Assembly: GCA_039807745.1 (NCBI GenBank)
Contig: JBDHRV010000028.1
Location: 1-29,410 of the forward strand
Length of the DNA: 29,410 bases
Direction of reading: 5' to 3'
Origin: JAEUMW01 sp039807745
GTDB lineage: Bacteria; Pseudomonadota; Gammaproteobacteria; Burkholderiales; JAEUMW01
The number at the start of each line of letters is the position of its first letter. The stretch's first letter is position 1. A model generated the notes under the pieces. That model saw only the letters and a list, made by a program, of their open reading frames with translations. It made no database searches and was not told the origin of the DNA. Shown here in pieces: positions 7,479 through 14,592 of the stretch. The position numbers and the translations under genes were made by a program.

Positions 7479-8422
7479 GGTTGCACCGGCCGGCTCGGCG
7501 TGCCCGCGAGCAGCATGCCGAGCATGGCGGCGATCGAAACCGTCATGGGAACCTCGATCGCGACGATCAGCGCCTTGGCGTAATCGACCGGGTACGCGAG
7601 GAACGCGTCTGCGATGACCATGCCGGCGAAACCGAAGGCGACGAACACCACGGGTCCGACGAGCACCAGCAGCCGCAGCGCTCGACCGGCGACGGGGGGC
7701 GCGTCGGTGAGCCCCGCCATCATCACGAGCACCCACATCGCGGCCAGCACGGTGCCGCCGGCGAACGCGCCGCCGGGATTGTCGGCCGCGGTCCACATGA
7801 GGTAGACCCCGATCACCACCCCGAAGGGCGGCAGCACGCGCGCGAAGAAGGTCAGCACGCCGTCGGCGTCGGGGCGATAGAGGGTGCCGGGCCGGCCGCC
7901 CCACGCCCGGTCGGGCGCGAGCGACCAGACGCCGAGGACGGCGAGCACCAGCACCACCTTCTCCAGCACCGTGTCGGTCGCACGGTATGCCATCAGCACG
8001 GCAGTGACGGTGTTGCCGAGCCCGGTCGCGTCGATCTCCCCGACGGCGGCCGGCGCGAGCGTCGGTGCAGGGTCGGGGAAAAACCAGACCGCTGCTCCGA
8101 GGGCGGTCGCGACCGTGGCGGAAAGCACTGCCGCGACGACGCGAAGCCACGCCGCGGGCCGCGCGGATTGGGCGGCGCGCTCGGTCCCGCGCAGCCGTGC
8201 CGCAGCGCCCAGCATGAGCACGCCCGTCAACCCGCTGCCGATCGCGGCTTCGGTGAGCGCCACGTCGACCGCCTGCAGCCGCACCCAGACGACCGCGACG
8301 AGCAGGCCGTAGGCGGCGAACGCGACGACGGCGGCGAATGCGTCGCGCACGGCGATGGTGAAGACGGCGATCGCGAGGAGGAGCCCTGCCATCGCAAGAT
8401 CGACCGCGAACGACCAGCTCAC
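7475..8422 (-). CDS. fused MbhD/MbhE/MrpB-type antiporter subunit
   Basis: A 315-residue membrane protein joining three modules that are separate genes in archaeal Mbh and are split between MrpA and MrpB in canonical Mrp. Residues 5-80 are a DUF4040/MbhD module with the signature DVALTEAAIGSGLTGVLML, equal to part of the MrpA C-terminus. Residues 90-175 are MbhE-like, with NTVTAVLMAYRATDTVLEK and VLAVLGVWSLAP. Residues 190-310 are MnhB/MbhF-like with FFARVLPPFGVVIGVYL and the diagnostic DNPGGAFAGGTVLAA. The start is a GTG (complement of 8420-8422) that overlaps the stop of the G gene as GTGA; the longer open frame upstream is rejected. It overlaps mrpC by 4 nt. The fusion keeps MrpA-derived pieces joined to MrpB while the antiporter half lies elsewhere. 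Confidence 0.85.
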   Translation of the reverse strand: MSWSFAVDLAMAGLLLAIAVFTIAVRDAFAAVVAFAAYGLLVAVVWVRLQAVDVALTEAAIGSGLTGVLMLGAAARLRGTERAAQSARPAAWLRVVAAVLSATVATALGAAVWFFPDPAPTLAPAAVGEIDATGLGNTVTAVLMAYRATDTVLEKVVLVLAVLGVWSLAPDRAWGGRPGTLYRPDADGVLTFFARVLPPFGVVIGVYLMWTAADNPGGAFAGGTVLAAMWVLVMMAGLTDAPPVAGRALRLLVLVGPVVFVAFGFAGMVIADAFLAYPVDYAKALIVAIEVPMTVSIAAMLGMLLAGTPSRPVQP

Positions 8423-8712
8423 GCGGAGGGATCCTGGGAGCGGGCGACGCGGGCGATGAGCTGCGCGACCGTGGCGCCCGACAGCAGCACGAGCAACCAT
8501 GCGCACACGAGCTTGAGCGCCACGAGCGTGCCGTCGACGCGCGGCAGCAGTCCCAGGACGATCAGCCCCAGGCCCAGGTTGTCGGCCTTGGAGAGTGCGT
8601 GCAGGCGCGTGAGCGTATCGGGAAAGCGCAGCAGGCCGACCGTTCCGGCGAGATAGAAGAACGCGCCACCGAGCACGGCGACGACGGTGTAGAGGTCGAG
8701 TACGAGCGTCAT
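8419..8712 (-). CDS. mrpG: Mrp-type antiporter subunit G
   Basis: A 97-residue protein with three predicted membrane helices. The family signature is clear: GLLRFPDTLTRLHALSKADN (residues 26-45), matching the usual R-F-P-D-x-x-x-R-L-H-A-x-x-K-A-D motif of MnhG/PhaG, followed by the glycine-rich helix LGLGLIVLG. The ATG overlaps the stop of mrpF as ATGA and its own TGA overlaps the GTG of the B-fusion gene. It is a small structural subunit of the antiporter with no catalytic role of its own known. Confidence 0.9.
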   Translation of the reverse strand: MTLVLDLYTVVAVLGGAFFYLAGTVGLLRFPDTLTRLHALSKADNLGLGLIVLGLLPRVDGTLVALKLVCAWLLVLLSGATVAQLIARVARSQDPSA

Positions 8713-9002
8713 TGGCGGTCGGCGGAATCGGTGGCGGGCGCCGTCGCATCCAGGCGCCGCGCCGACTTGGCCAGCGCCACCGACACGAAGGCGGCGAGCA
8801 GCGCGAGCGTGAGCGAGACGTCGATCGCGGTGTAGCGCTCGGTGCCTTCGGCGAAGAGGAGCAGGGCTCCGATGCCGCCGGAACCCAGCAGCTGCACCGC
8901 CATGATCCGGTCCGCCGCCCCCCGCGCGCGCAGCAGTGGTTTGAGTCCGACCGCGGTCAACAGGAGCACGAAGGCCGCGGCCGCGAGCAGAAACGTCGTC
9001 AT
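8709..9002 (-). CDS. mrpF: Mrp-type antiporter subunit F
   Basis: A 97-residue protein with three predicted membrane helices. The central segment RGAADRIMAVQLLGSGGIGAL (residues 27-47) is the conserved MnhF/PhaF motif, with Asp-Arg at the membrane boundary. The helix around YTAIDVSLTLALLAAFVSVAL (residues 57-77) contains the conserved Asp followed by a leucine-rich stretch. Its ATG overlaps the stop of mrpE as ATGA and its stop overlaps the start of mrpG. Order E-F-G is the standard one. Confidence 0.9.
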   Translation of the reverse strand: MTTFLLAAAAFVLLLTAVGLKPLLRARGAADRIMAVQLLGSGGIGALLLFAEGTERYTAIDVSLTLALLAAFVSVALAKSARRLDATAPATDSADRQ

Positions 9003-9469
9003 CTTCCGAGGACGCGCGCGACCAGGGCTTCTTCCGTCCGCAGCGACTCGACGACGGGCTGATTCACGTCGAGGCAGTGATAGCGAAACACCTTGCCGTC
9101 GTCGGCGACCGGCACCGTGCCCGGCATCAGGCTCGTGAGCGACGCGAAAGCATTACGCAGAAGACCCGGTGCGATCGCGCACGGATACTCGATGAAGCCG
9201 GGCGCGAGCGGCAGGCGGGGGTCGAGTGCGCGGCGCGCCACGTCGCCGCCCGCGACCACCGATTGCCAGGCGAAGCGGGCGACGAGCCGGGCGAGTGCGA
9301 TCAGGCGAACGCGGTCGGCAGCGGGCGGGACGAGCCGCAGACTGACCCACGTCGCAAGCGCGGCGGTGACGAAGCCCGCGGCGATGTCGGGCGGGGCGGC
9401 GCCGATCAGCACGATCCAGAGCGCGAGGTAGCACGCGCCCCGGGTCGTCGCGGCCCACACCTTCGTCAT
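8999..9469 (-). CDS. mrpE: Mrp-type antiporter subunit E
   Basis: A 156-residue membrane protein and the first Mrp gene of the operon. It has two N-terminal helices and a soluble C-terminal part, as in MnhE. Motifs visible: the W-I-V-L-I-G helix at residues 18-23, then RFAWQSVVAGGDVARRALDP (residues 64-83), a family hallmark, and LRNAFASLTSLMPGTVPV (residues 103-120), the L-x-S-x-T-x-x-P-G-T block. The ATG (complement of 9467-9469) is preferred because it gives the family N-terminus, but no strong Shine-Dalgarno is seen. Only 23 nt separate it from the stop of the glycine-zipper gene, so it may be expressed by read-through or from a promoter inside that gene. Confidence 0.88.
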   Translation of the reverse strand: MTKVWAATTRGACYLALWIVLIGAAPPDIAAGFVTAALATWVSLRLVPPAADRVRLIALARLVARFAWQSVVAGGDVARRALDPRLPLAPGFIEYPCAIAPGLLRNAFASLTSLMPGTVPVADDGKVFRYHCLDVNQPVVESLRTEEALVARVLGR

Positions 9470-9492
9470 GGGCGGTGGTGCACCCGCAAGCC

Positions 9493-10065
9493 TCAATCGC
9501 CGCAGAGCAGTCGTACGCGCCGCTCGGCGCGGTCGAACTCGTCGTCGGTCTGCGCGGCGAGCAGCTGGCTCTTGGCCGCGACGCAGGCGTCCGCTTCCTG
9601 CACCGCTGCCTGCGCGGGCGCCGCTGCGCCCGGCGCGCAACGCGCGTCGTCGACCAGACGCAGATTGTTGAACTGCCCGCGCTCGACGGCGACACAATCG
9701 CCCACGCGCAACCCCGCTTCGTCCGTCACCATCGTGATGGTGCTGCCCCCGATCAGGATCGTGTACTGGAACGCCTGACCCCGTGTCGCCATGCGCCCCA
9801 GTTGCTGTCCGGCGACCGCACCGCCGACACCCCCGAGGATGCGGTTGCTGCCCGATCGCCCGGAGCCCACCGCGGCGCCGAGCGTACCGCCGAGCAACGC
9901 CCCGCCGACCTGCGCCCCGGAGCTGTCCGTATTCACGAGGCTCACGTTCGTGATGCGGCCGAACTGGACGGAGGACTGCGCCCAGGCTGCACTCGACAGT
10001 GCAGTCAGCGCGATGACGAGAAAGACTCTGTCCCAGACATTCGCCTTCTTCAGTTCCAGGTGCAT
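9493..10065 (-). CDS. glycine-zipper envelope protein (SlyB-like domain), secreted
   Basis: A 190-residue exported protein. The ATG (complement of 10063-10065) is preceded by AAGGAG with a good spacing. A signal peptide is clear: a basic start, the hydrophobic VFLVIALTALSSAAWA and a likely cut before Gln-Ser near residue 30. There is no lipobox cysteine, unlike SlyB/Pcp lipoproteins. Residues 55-87 form a glycine zipper (GGALLGGTLGAAVGSG, then a GGVGGAVAGQQLG repeat), a 2TM-like hairpin expected to insert in the outer or inner membrane. Residues 97-135 resemble the beta-rich SlyB C-terminal part (F-Q-Y-T-I-L-I-G-G-S, then VGDCVAVERG). The tail is Ala-rich and contains paired cysteines. It lies 26 nt downstream of the RND pump and 23 nt upstream of mrpE, and its envelope function within that operon is unknown. 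Confidence 0.8.
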   Translation of the reverse strand: MHLELKKANVWDRVFLVIALTALSSAAWAQSSVQFGRITNVSLVNTDSSGAQVGGALLGGTLGAAVGSGRSGSNRILGGVGGAVAGQQLGRMATRGQAFQYTILIGGSTITMVTDEAGLRVGDCVAVERGQFNNLRLVDDARCAPGAAAPAQAAVQEADACVAAKSQLLAAQTDDEFDRAERRVRLLCGD

Positions 10066-10091
10066 GCTATTTCTCCTTGCGTGATCTCTTG

Positions 10092-13000
10092 TCAGGTCGC
10101 CGGCGCGGGTCTGCCCGGCGCCCCGCTGGGCTTGCCCTTGAAAACGGTCACATATACGGTGGGCAGGAACACGAGGGTGAGCAGCGTCGCCACCAGCAGG
10201 CCGCCCATGATCGCGAAGGCCATCGGTCCCCAGAACACGGTCGGCGCGATCGGGATCAGGCCGAGCACGGTCGAGATCGCCGTGAGCGACATCGGCCGCA
10301 GCCGCGAAGTGGCGGCGGCGACGACCGCGTCCCACACGTCCTTGCCCTCGGCGCGGTCGGTTTCGATCTGCACGATGAGAATGACGGCATTCTTCGCGAT
10401 CATGCCGAGCAGCGAGAGGATGCCCAGGATCGCGACGAAGCCGAGCGGCCGGTTGAACATGAGCAGCGAGGCGACCACACCGATCAGGCCGAGCGGCAGG
10501 ATGGCGAGCACGACGCTCAAGCGCCGGAAGCTTTGCAGCTGGAACATGAGCACGGTCAGCATGAGCGCCAGCATGAGCGGCACGACGGCGAACACCGATG
10601 CGCTCGACTCCGCACTCTCCTCGGCGATGCCGCCGGTCTCGATCGTGTAGCCTTTCGGCAGACGCGCGTTCAGTTCCGCGATCTTCGGGTCGAGCGCGTT
10701 CACCACGTCGTCGGGGAGCACGCCGGGCACGACATCGGCGATCACGGTCAGCGTCGGCACGCGGTTGCGGCGCCACACGAGCGGGTACTCCTGCTCGTAC
10801 TCGAACGTGGCGAACTGGGTGATCGGCACCATCCGCCCGCCGGGAGTCGGCACCTGCATCGAGCGCAACGTGTTGAGCGCCGCGCGCTGTTCGTCGGTGG
10901 CGCGGGCGACCACGTCGACCAGGTAGATGCTGTCGCGGACCTGGGTCACGGTGGAACCGGCGACGGTGGCGTTGAGCGCGGCCGCGATTGACCGCGAGCT
11001 CACGCCGAGCCGGCGGGCCTGGTCCTGATCGATCTTGATCCGCAGTTGGCGCGAAGGCTCCATCCAGTCGTAGTTGACGTGGCGCGCGCCCGCATCGCTC
11101 GCGACGACCTGGGCGAGATCCTTGGCGATCGTCCTGACCTTTTCGATGTCCGGCCCGCTCACGCGGTACTGGATCGGCCAGCCGACCGGAGGACCGAGCT
11201 CGAGGGGTGCGACGCGGGAGACGACGGTCGGGAACTGCTCTTCCAGCAATTTCTCCAGGCGCGGCTGCAGGCGCACCCGCGCGTCGACGTCCTTCGCGAC
11301 GATCACGAGCTGGGAGAAGAACTCGTTCTGCAGCTGCACGTCGAGCGGCAGGTAGAACCGGATCGCGCCGCGGCCGACATAGGTGCTCCAGTGATCGATG
11401 TCTTCGTCCTTGGCGAGAATCTCCTCGAGCCGCTCCACCGTTTCCTTGCTGGCGAAGATCGACGCGTTCTGGCGCAGCGTCAGATCGACGACGAGTTCGG
11501 GGCGATCCGACGACGGAAAGAACTGCTGGGGCACGAACCGGACGAGATAGATGGCCGCGATGAACGCCGCGACGGTGACGCCGATGGTGAGCCACTTCGC
11601 GCGCATGGCGGCATTGAGGAAGCGGCTATAGCCCTGCAGCAGCTTCCCCGGCTTGGCATCGGCGCCTTGCTTCGGCGGCTTCAGGATCGCCATGCCGATC
11701 ACCGGCGCGAAGATCACCGCGACGAACCACGACACGATGAGCGCGATGCCGACGACGGCGAAGATCGAGAACGTGTACTCGCCCGCGGAGCTTTGCGCGA
11801 AGCCGATCGGGACGAAGCCCGCGATCGTGATGAGCGTCCCGGCCAGCATCGGCGCGGCGAGCGTCTTGTAGGCGAAGGTGGCGGCGTCTTCCTTCGTGTC
11901 GCCCGCCGCGAGGCGCCGGATCGCCGCGTCGACGGTCGTCATCGCGTCGTCGACGAGCAGCGTGAGCGCGATGATGAGCGCGCCGAGCGAGATGCGCTGC
12001 AGGTCGATGTCGGTGATGTCCATCACCGCGAACACGACCGCCAGCGTGAGCGGAATCGCCAGGGCCACCACGGCGCCCGGACGCACGCCGAGCGCGACGA
12101 AGCTGCACGCGAGGATGATCACGATCGCCTGCCACAGCGACTCCATGAACTCGCCGATGGCGGTGTCCACGGTCACCGCCTGGTCGGCGACCAGGATGGG
12201 TTCGATGCCGACCGGCAGCTCGGCGCGGATGGCTGCCATCTCCCTTGTGAGATTGGCGCCCAGCGCAAGAATGTCACCGCCATCGCGCATCGCGATCGCG
12301 AGCCCGATCGCCGGCTTGCCGTTGACGCGGAACATCGGCTGCGGCGGATCGACGAAGCCGCGCCGCACCTCCGCGATGTCGCCCAGGCGCACGTTGCGAT
12401 CGCCGATGCGAAAGTTGACCGAGCGGATGTCGTCCTCGTTGTCGAACGCACCCGAGACCCGCAGCAGGACGCGCTCTTGCCCCGTGTCCAGCACGCCGGC
12501 CGGCCGCACGATGTTCTGCGTCTGCAGCACCGCGACCAGGCTCGGGAAATCGAGCCCGAGGCCGGCCAGCCGCTCGGTGGAGAACTCGATGAAGATCTGC
12601 TCGTCCTGCGCGCCGAGGATCTCGATCTTCGACACGTCGGGCACCAGCAGCAGGCGCGAGCGCACGTCTTCCACGTAGTCGCGCAGCTCGCGCTGCGTGA
12701 AACCGTCGGCCGTGAAGCCGTAGATGATGCCGAAGGTGTCGCCGAAATCGTCGTTGAAACCCGGACCGACGACCCCGGCAGGCAGGGTGTGGCGCATGTC
12801 GCCTACATTGTTCCGGACCTGTTGCCAGACGGATGCCACCTCCTCGGGCGGCGTCGAGCCCTTGAGGTCCACGTACATGGTGGTGAAACCGGGCCGCGTG
12901 AAGCTGCGCACGTTGTTGAGATGGCGCGTCTCCTGCAGCCTGCGCTCGATGCGTTCCGTGACCTGCTCGAGCGTCTCCTCGAGCGTGGCACCGGGCCAGG

Positions 13001-13157
13001 CCGCGAACACGATCATGGTGCGGAAGGTGAACACCGGATCCTCGGCGCGCCCCAGACGCAGGAACGACAGCGTGCCCGCCACCACCGCGACGATCATCAG
13101 GAAGATCACGAGCGAGCGCCGGCGGATCGCCCACTCCGACAGGTTCGGGCCGATCAC
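10092..13157 (-). CDS. RND-family efflux pump, inner-membrane subunit (AcrB/TriC-like)
   Basis: A 1021-residue resistance-nodulation-division transporter, normal length for the family. It uses the proton gradient to export substrates from the periplasm or inner membrane. The N-terminal helix is followed by RAEDPVFTFRTMIVFAAWPG, typical of the TriC-like branch. The TM4 relay aspartates are present in LTLLVDDAMTTVD, and the TM10 lysine in GMIAKNAVILI, so the proton relay looks intact. Two large periplasmic loops flank the duplicated membrane halves. The start is GTG (complement of 13155-13157), overlapping the stop of the adaptor gene as GTGA. No outer-membrane factor and no regulator are encoded next to it, so a TolC-type channel must come from elsewhere. 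Substrate cannot be told from sequence; a hydrophobe/amphiphile drug role is more likely than metal export. Confidence 0.92.
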   Translation of the reverse strand: MIGPNLSEWAIRRRSLVIFLMIVAVVAGTLSFLRLGRAEDPVFTFRTMIVFAAWPGATLEETLEQVTERIERRLQETRHLNNVRSFTRPGFTTMYVDLKGSTPPEEVASVWQQVRNNVGDMRHTLPAGVVGPGFNDDFGDTFGIIYGFTADGFTQRELRDYVEDVRSRLLLVPDVSKIEILGAQDEQIFIEFSTERLAGLGLDFPSLVAVLQTQNIVRPAGVLDTGQERVLLRVSGAFDNEDDIRSVNFRIGDRNVRLGDIAEVRRGFVDPPQPMFRVNGKPAIGLAIAMRDGGDILALGANLTREMAAIRAELPVGIEPILVADQAVTVDTAIGEFMESLWQAIVIILACSFVALGVRPGAVVALAIPLTLAVVFAVMDITDIDLQRISLGALIIALTLLVDDAMTTVDAAIRRLAAGDTKEDAATFAYKTLAAPMLAGTLITIAGFVPIGFAQSSAGEYTFSIFAVVGIALIVSWFVAVIFAPVIGMAILKPPKQGADAKPGKLLQGYSRFLNAAMRAKWLTIGVTVAAFIAAIYLVRFVPQQFFPSSDRPELVVDLTLRQNASIFASKETVERLEEILAKDEDIDHWSTYVGRGAIRFYLPLDVQLQNEFFSQLVIVAKDVDARVRLQPRLEKLLEEQFPTVVSRVAPLELGPPVGWPIQYRVSGPDIEKVRTIAKDLAQVVASDAGARHVNYDWMEPSRQLRIKIDQDQARRLGVSSRSIAAALNATVAGSTVTQVRDSIYLVDVVARATDEQRAALNTLRSMQVPTPGGRMVPITQFATFEYEQEYPLVWRRNRVPTLTVIADVVPGVLPDDVVNALDPKIAELNARLPKGYTIETGGIAEESAESSASVFAVVPLMLALMLTVLMFQLQSFRRLSVVLAILPLGLIGVVASLLMFNRPLGFVAILGILSLLGMIAKNAVILIVQIETDRAEGKDVWDAVVAAATSRLRPMSLTAISTVLGLIPIAPTVFWGPMAFAIMGGLLVATLLTLVFLPTVYVTVFKGKPSGAPGRPAPAT

Positions 13158-14266
13158 TGCGCAGCCTCGACCGGGCGCACCTTCTGGTTGGGGCGCAGCG
13201 CCTGCACGCCGGCCGTGACGACGATTTCACCGGGCTTGAGTCCCCCGCCCACGATCACCCTGTCCGGGGTGAAGGTCGCCACCTCGATCGGGCGCAGGGA
13301 GACGGTGTCGCTTGCGGGATCGACCACCCAGATCGACGGCTGCCCATCGGCGCGGGTGAGGGCAGAGGCAGGTATCTCGACGCCCGACGCGCCGCCGACG
13401 CGCATGCGTCCGGTGACCGTGCTGCCGAGCCGCATCGCCGGGGGCGGATTGACGAGGGCAACGCGAACCTGAAACGTGCCGGTGATCGCGTCGGCACGCG
13501 GCGATACTTCGCGCACGCGGCCTTTCGCCTGCACCTTGGGATTCATCGTGAGCGCGACGGTGATCTCGGGCTGGCTCGGGGCGATGTCCTTTACCTGCGG
13601 CGGGACGTCGAAGACGGCGTCGATGCCGCCTTGCTGCGCGAGCTGGACCACCATGCGACCTGCCTGCACCACTTCGCCGGGCTCGGCGCCGACCGCGGTA
13701 ACCGTGCCGCCGGACTTCGCCACGAGGCGCGTGTAGCCCAGACGATTCTGCGCGATGTCGACATTGGCGCGCGCGGCATCCACCTGGGATTCGGCGGCCT
13801 TGCGCGTCGCCACCACCTGGTCGAAGGCCGCCTTCGAGATGAAGTTCTGCTCGAGCAGCCGCTGCTGCCGCTGGAAGTTGTTCTGCGCTTCGACCATCCG
13901 CGCAGTCGCGGCCGCGAGGTCGGCGCGCGCGGCCTGCAGACCGCTCTCTTCGATCTCCGGGTTGAGCGTTGCGATCACCTGACCGACCCGGACCGTGTCG
14001 CCGACGTTCACACGGCGCTCGATCATGCGCCCGTCGATGCGAAAAGAGAGATTGACTTCCGTTTCCGCCTGCACCGTGCCGGTGAGCGACACCGCGTCGC
14101 CGCTCGCCCGCTGTTCACCGATCACGACGCGCACCGGCCGGATTTCCGGTGCGGGGGGTTCCTCGGCGGACTTGCAGGCCGCGAGCAGAGCCACTGTCGA
14201 CCAAGCGAGGAGTAGGGCAACGCGCGGGGCGCGGGCAATGCGCGACGATGCGGGGTGCGTGGACAC
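13154..14266 (-). CDS. RND efflux membrane-fusion (periplasmic adaptor) lipoprotein
   Basis: A 370-residue adaptor that bridges the RND pump to an outer-membrane channel. The start is taken as GTG (complement of 14264-14266), giving a basic N-terminus, a hydrophobic stretch and the lipobox L-A-A-C with Cys31; no strong Shine-Dalgarno is seen, and the longer open frame upstream has no family similarity. Domains in order: an N-terminal beta segment VSLTGTVQAETEVNLSFR, the first half of the lipoyl domain (RRVNVGDTVRVGQVIATL), an alpha-helical hairpin rich in Ala, Gln and Glu (about residues 105-165), the second lipoyl half (GGTVTAVGAEPGEVVQAG), a beta-barrel and a membrane-proximal domain ending in V-T-A-G-V-Q-A-L-R-P-N-Q-K-V. 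It is the first gene of the long minus-strand unit and overlaps the pump gene by 4 nt. Confidence 0.9.
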   Translation of the reverse strand: MSTHPASSRIARAPRVALLLAWSTVALLAACKSAEEPPAPEIRPVRVVIGEQRASGDAVSLTGTVQAETEVNLSFRIDGRMIERRVNVGDTVRVGQVIATLNPEIEESGLQAARADLAAATARMVEAQNNFQRQQRLLEQNFISKAAFDQVVATRKAAESQVDAARANVDIAQNRLGYTRLVAKSGGTVTAVGAEPGEVVQAGRMVVQLAQQGGIDAVFDVPPQVKDIAPSQPEITVALTMNPKVQAKGRVREVSPRADAITGTFQVRVALVNPPPAMRLGSTVTGRMRVGGASGVEIPASALTRADGQPSIWVVDPASDTVSLRPIEVATFTPDRVIVGGGLKPGEIVVTAGVQALRPNQKVRPVEAAQ

Positions 14267-14280
14267 GGGAAGGTTCGTTT

Positions 14281-14304
14281 GTTGGTGGTTATGTTGGTGA
14301 TTAT
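14281..14304. repeat. 12-bp tandem repeat upstream of the RND operon
   Basis: GTTGGTGGTTAT (14281-14292) is followed directly by GTTGGTGATTAT (14293-14304), 11 of 12 identical. It lies 15-38 nt before the adaptor start and stands out as a T-rich patch in GC-rich surroundings. It could be an operator pair or part of the leader. Confidence 0.6.
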
Positions 14305-14328
14305 TCGCGATTGTCCCTGCTGTTGCGA
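14300..14328 (-). promoter_or_regulatory. candidate promoter of the RND-Mrp operon
   Basis: On the minus strand AATAAT (complement of 14300-14305) matches 5 of 6 of the -10 consensus, and TCGCAA (complement of 14323-14328) is a weak -35 at a 17-nt spacing. The -10 falls inside the tandem repeat. A second option on the same strand is TTGCGC (14333-14338) with GACAAT (14310-14315), also spaced 17 nt. Confidence 0.35.
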
Positions 14329-14495
14329 TGCAGCGCAACCCGCCCGAGTGCGCTGCTGTGCGAAGGCCGGGGTCCGCGAGACGGCAACGTGACGACATCC
14401 GCATGCCGGCGCGGCGCGATCGTGGCGCAGATCGACGGCAAAGCCGCGTTCTGGTTCTCACCTTGACCGCGACTCGCAAGGTGCCCGCGGTTGGC

Positions 14496-14524
14496 TTGAC
14501 TCGGTCGGTCCGAACGGCTAATTT
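14496..14524 (+). promoter_or_regulatory. candidate promoter of the SYLF lipoprotein gene
   Basis: TTGACT at 14496-14501 (5 of 6 to the -35 consensus) is followed after 17 nt by TAATTT at 14519-14524, a weak -10. The start codon lies about 70 nt downstream. Confidence 0.4.
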
Positions 14525-14535
14525 GCTTGCCAGTC

Positions 14536-14549
14536 GCCGCCTTGGCGGC
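14536..14549. promoter_or_regulatory. GC palindrome in the SYLF gene leader
   Basis: GCCGCC-TT-GGCGGC is a perfect 6-bp inverted repeat located just downstream of the promoter candidate. It could be an operator or a leader hairpin; nothing further is known. Confidence 0.3.
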
Positions 14550-14592
14550 TTCACCAACTCAGCACCAGTATCCCAAGCGAAAGGGGTTACCA

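Larger units (their letters stand above)
14267..14592. other. 326-nt divergent intergenic region
   Basis: It separates the minus-strand RND-Mrp unit from the plus-strand SYLF lipoprotein gene. It holds the tandem repeat, promoter candidates in both directions and a GC palindrome near the right end. The short frames inside it have no recognisable product, and no regulator gene is present. Confidence 0.6.

Noticed and set aside
3999..9469. Membrane-bound hydrogenase (Mbh/Hyf) interpretation of the antiporter set
   Set aside because: No hydrogenase large or small subunit, no NuoB/C/D/I-like subunit and no maturation gene is present in the window; an Mrp-type antiporter is the simpler call.
11046..13472. 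Long plus-strand open frame (808 codons) opposite the RND pump
   Set aside because: It is rich in Arg, Asp, His and Glu as expected for the reverse of GC-rich membrane-protein coding DNA, and the RND pump on the other strand has full family motifs.
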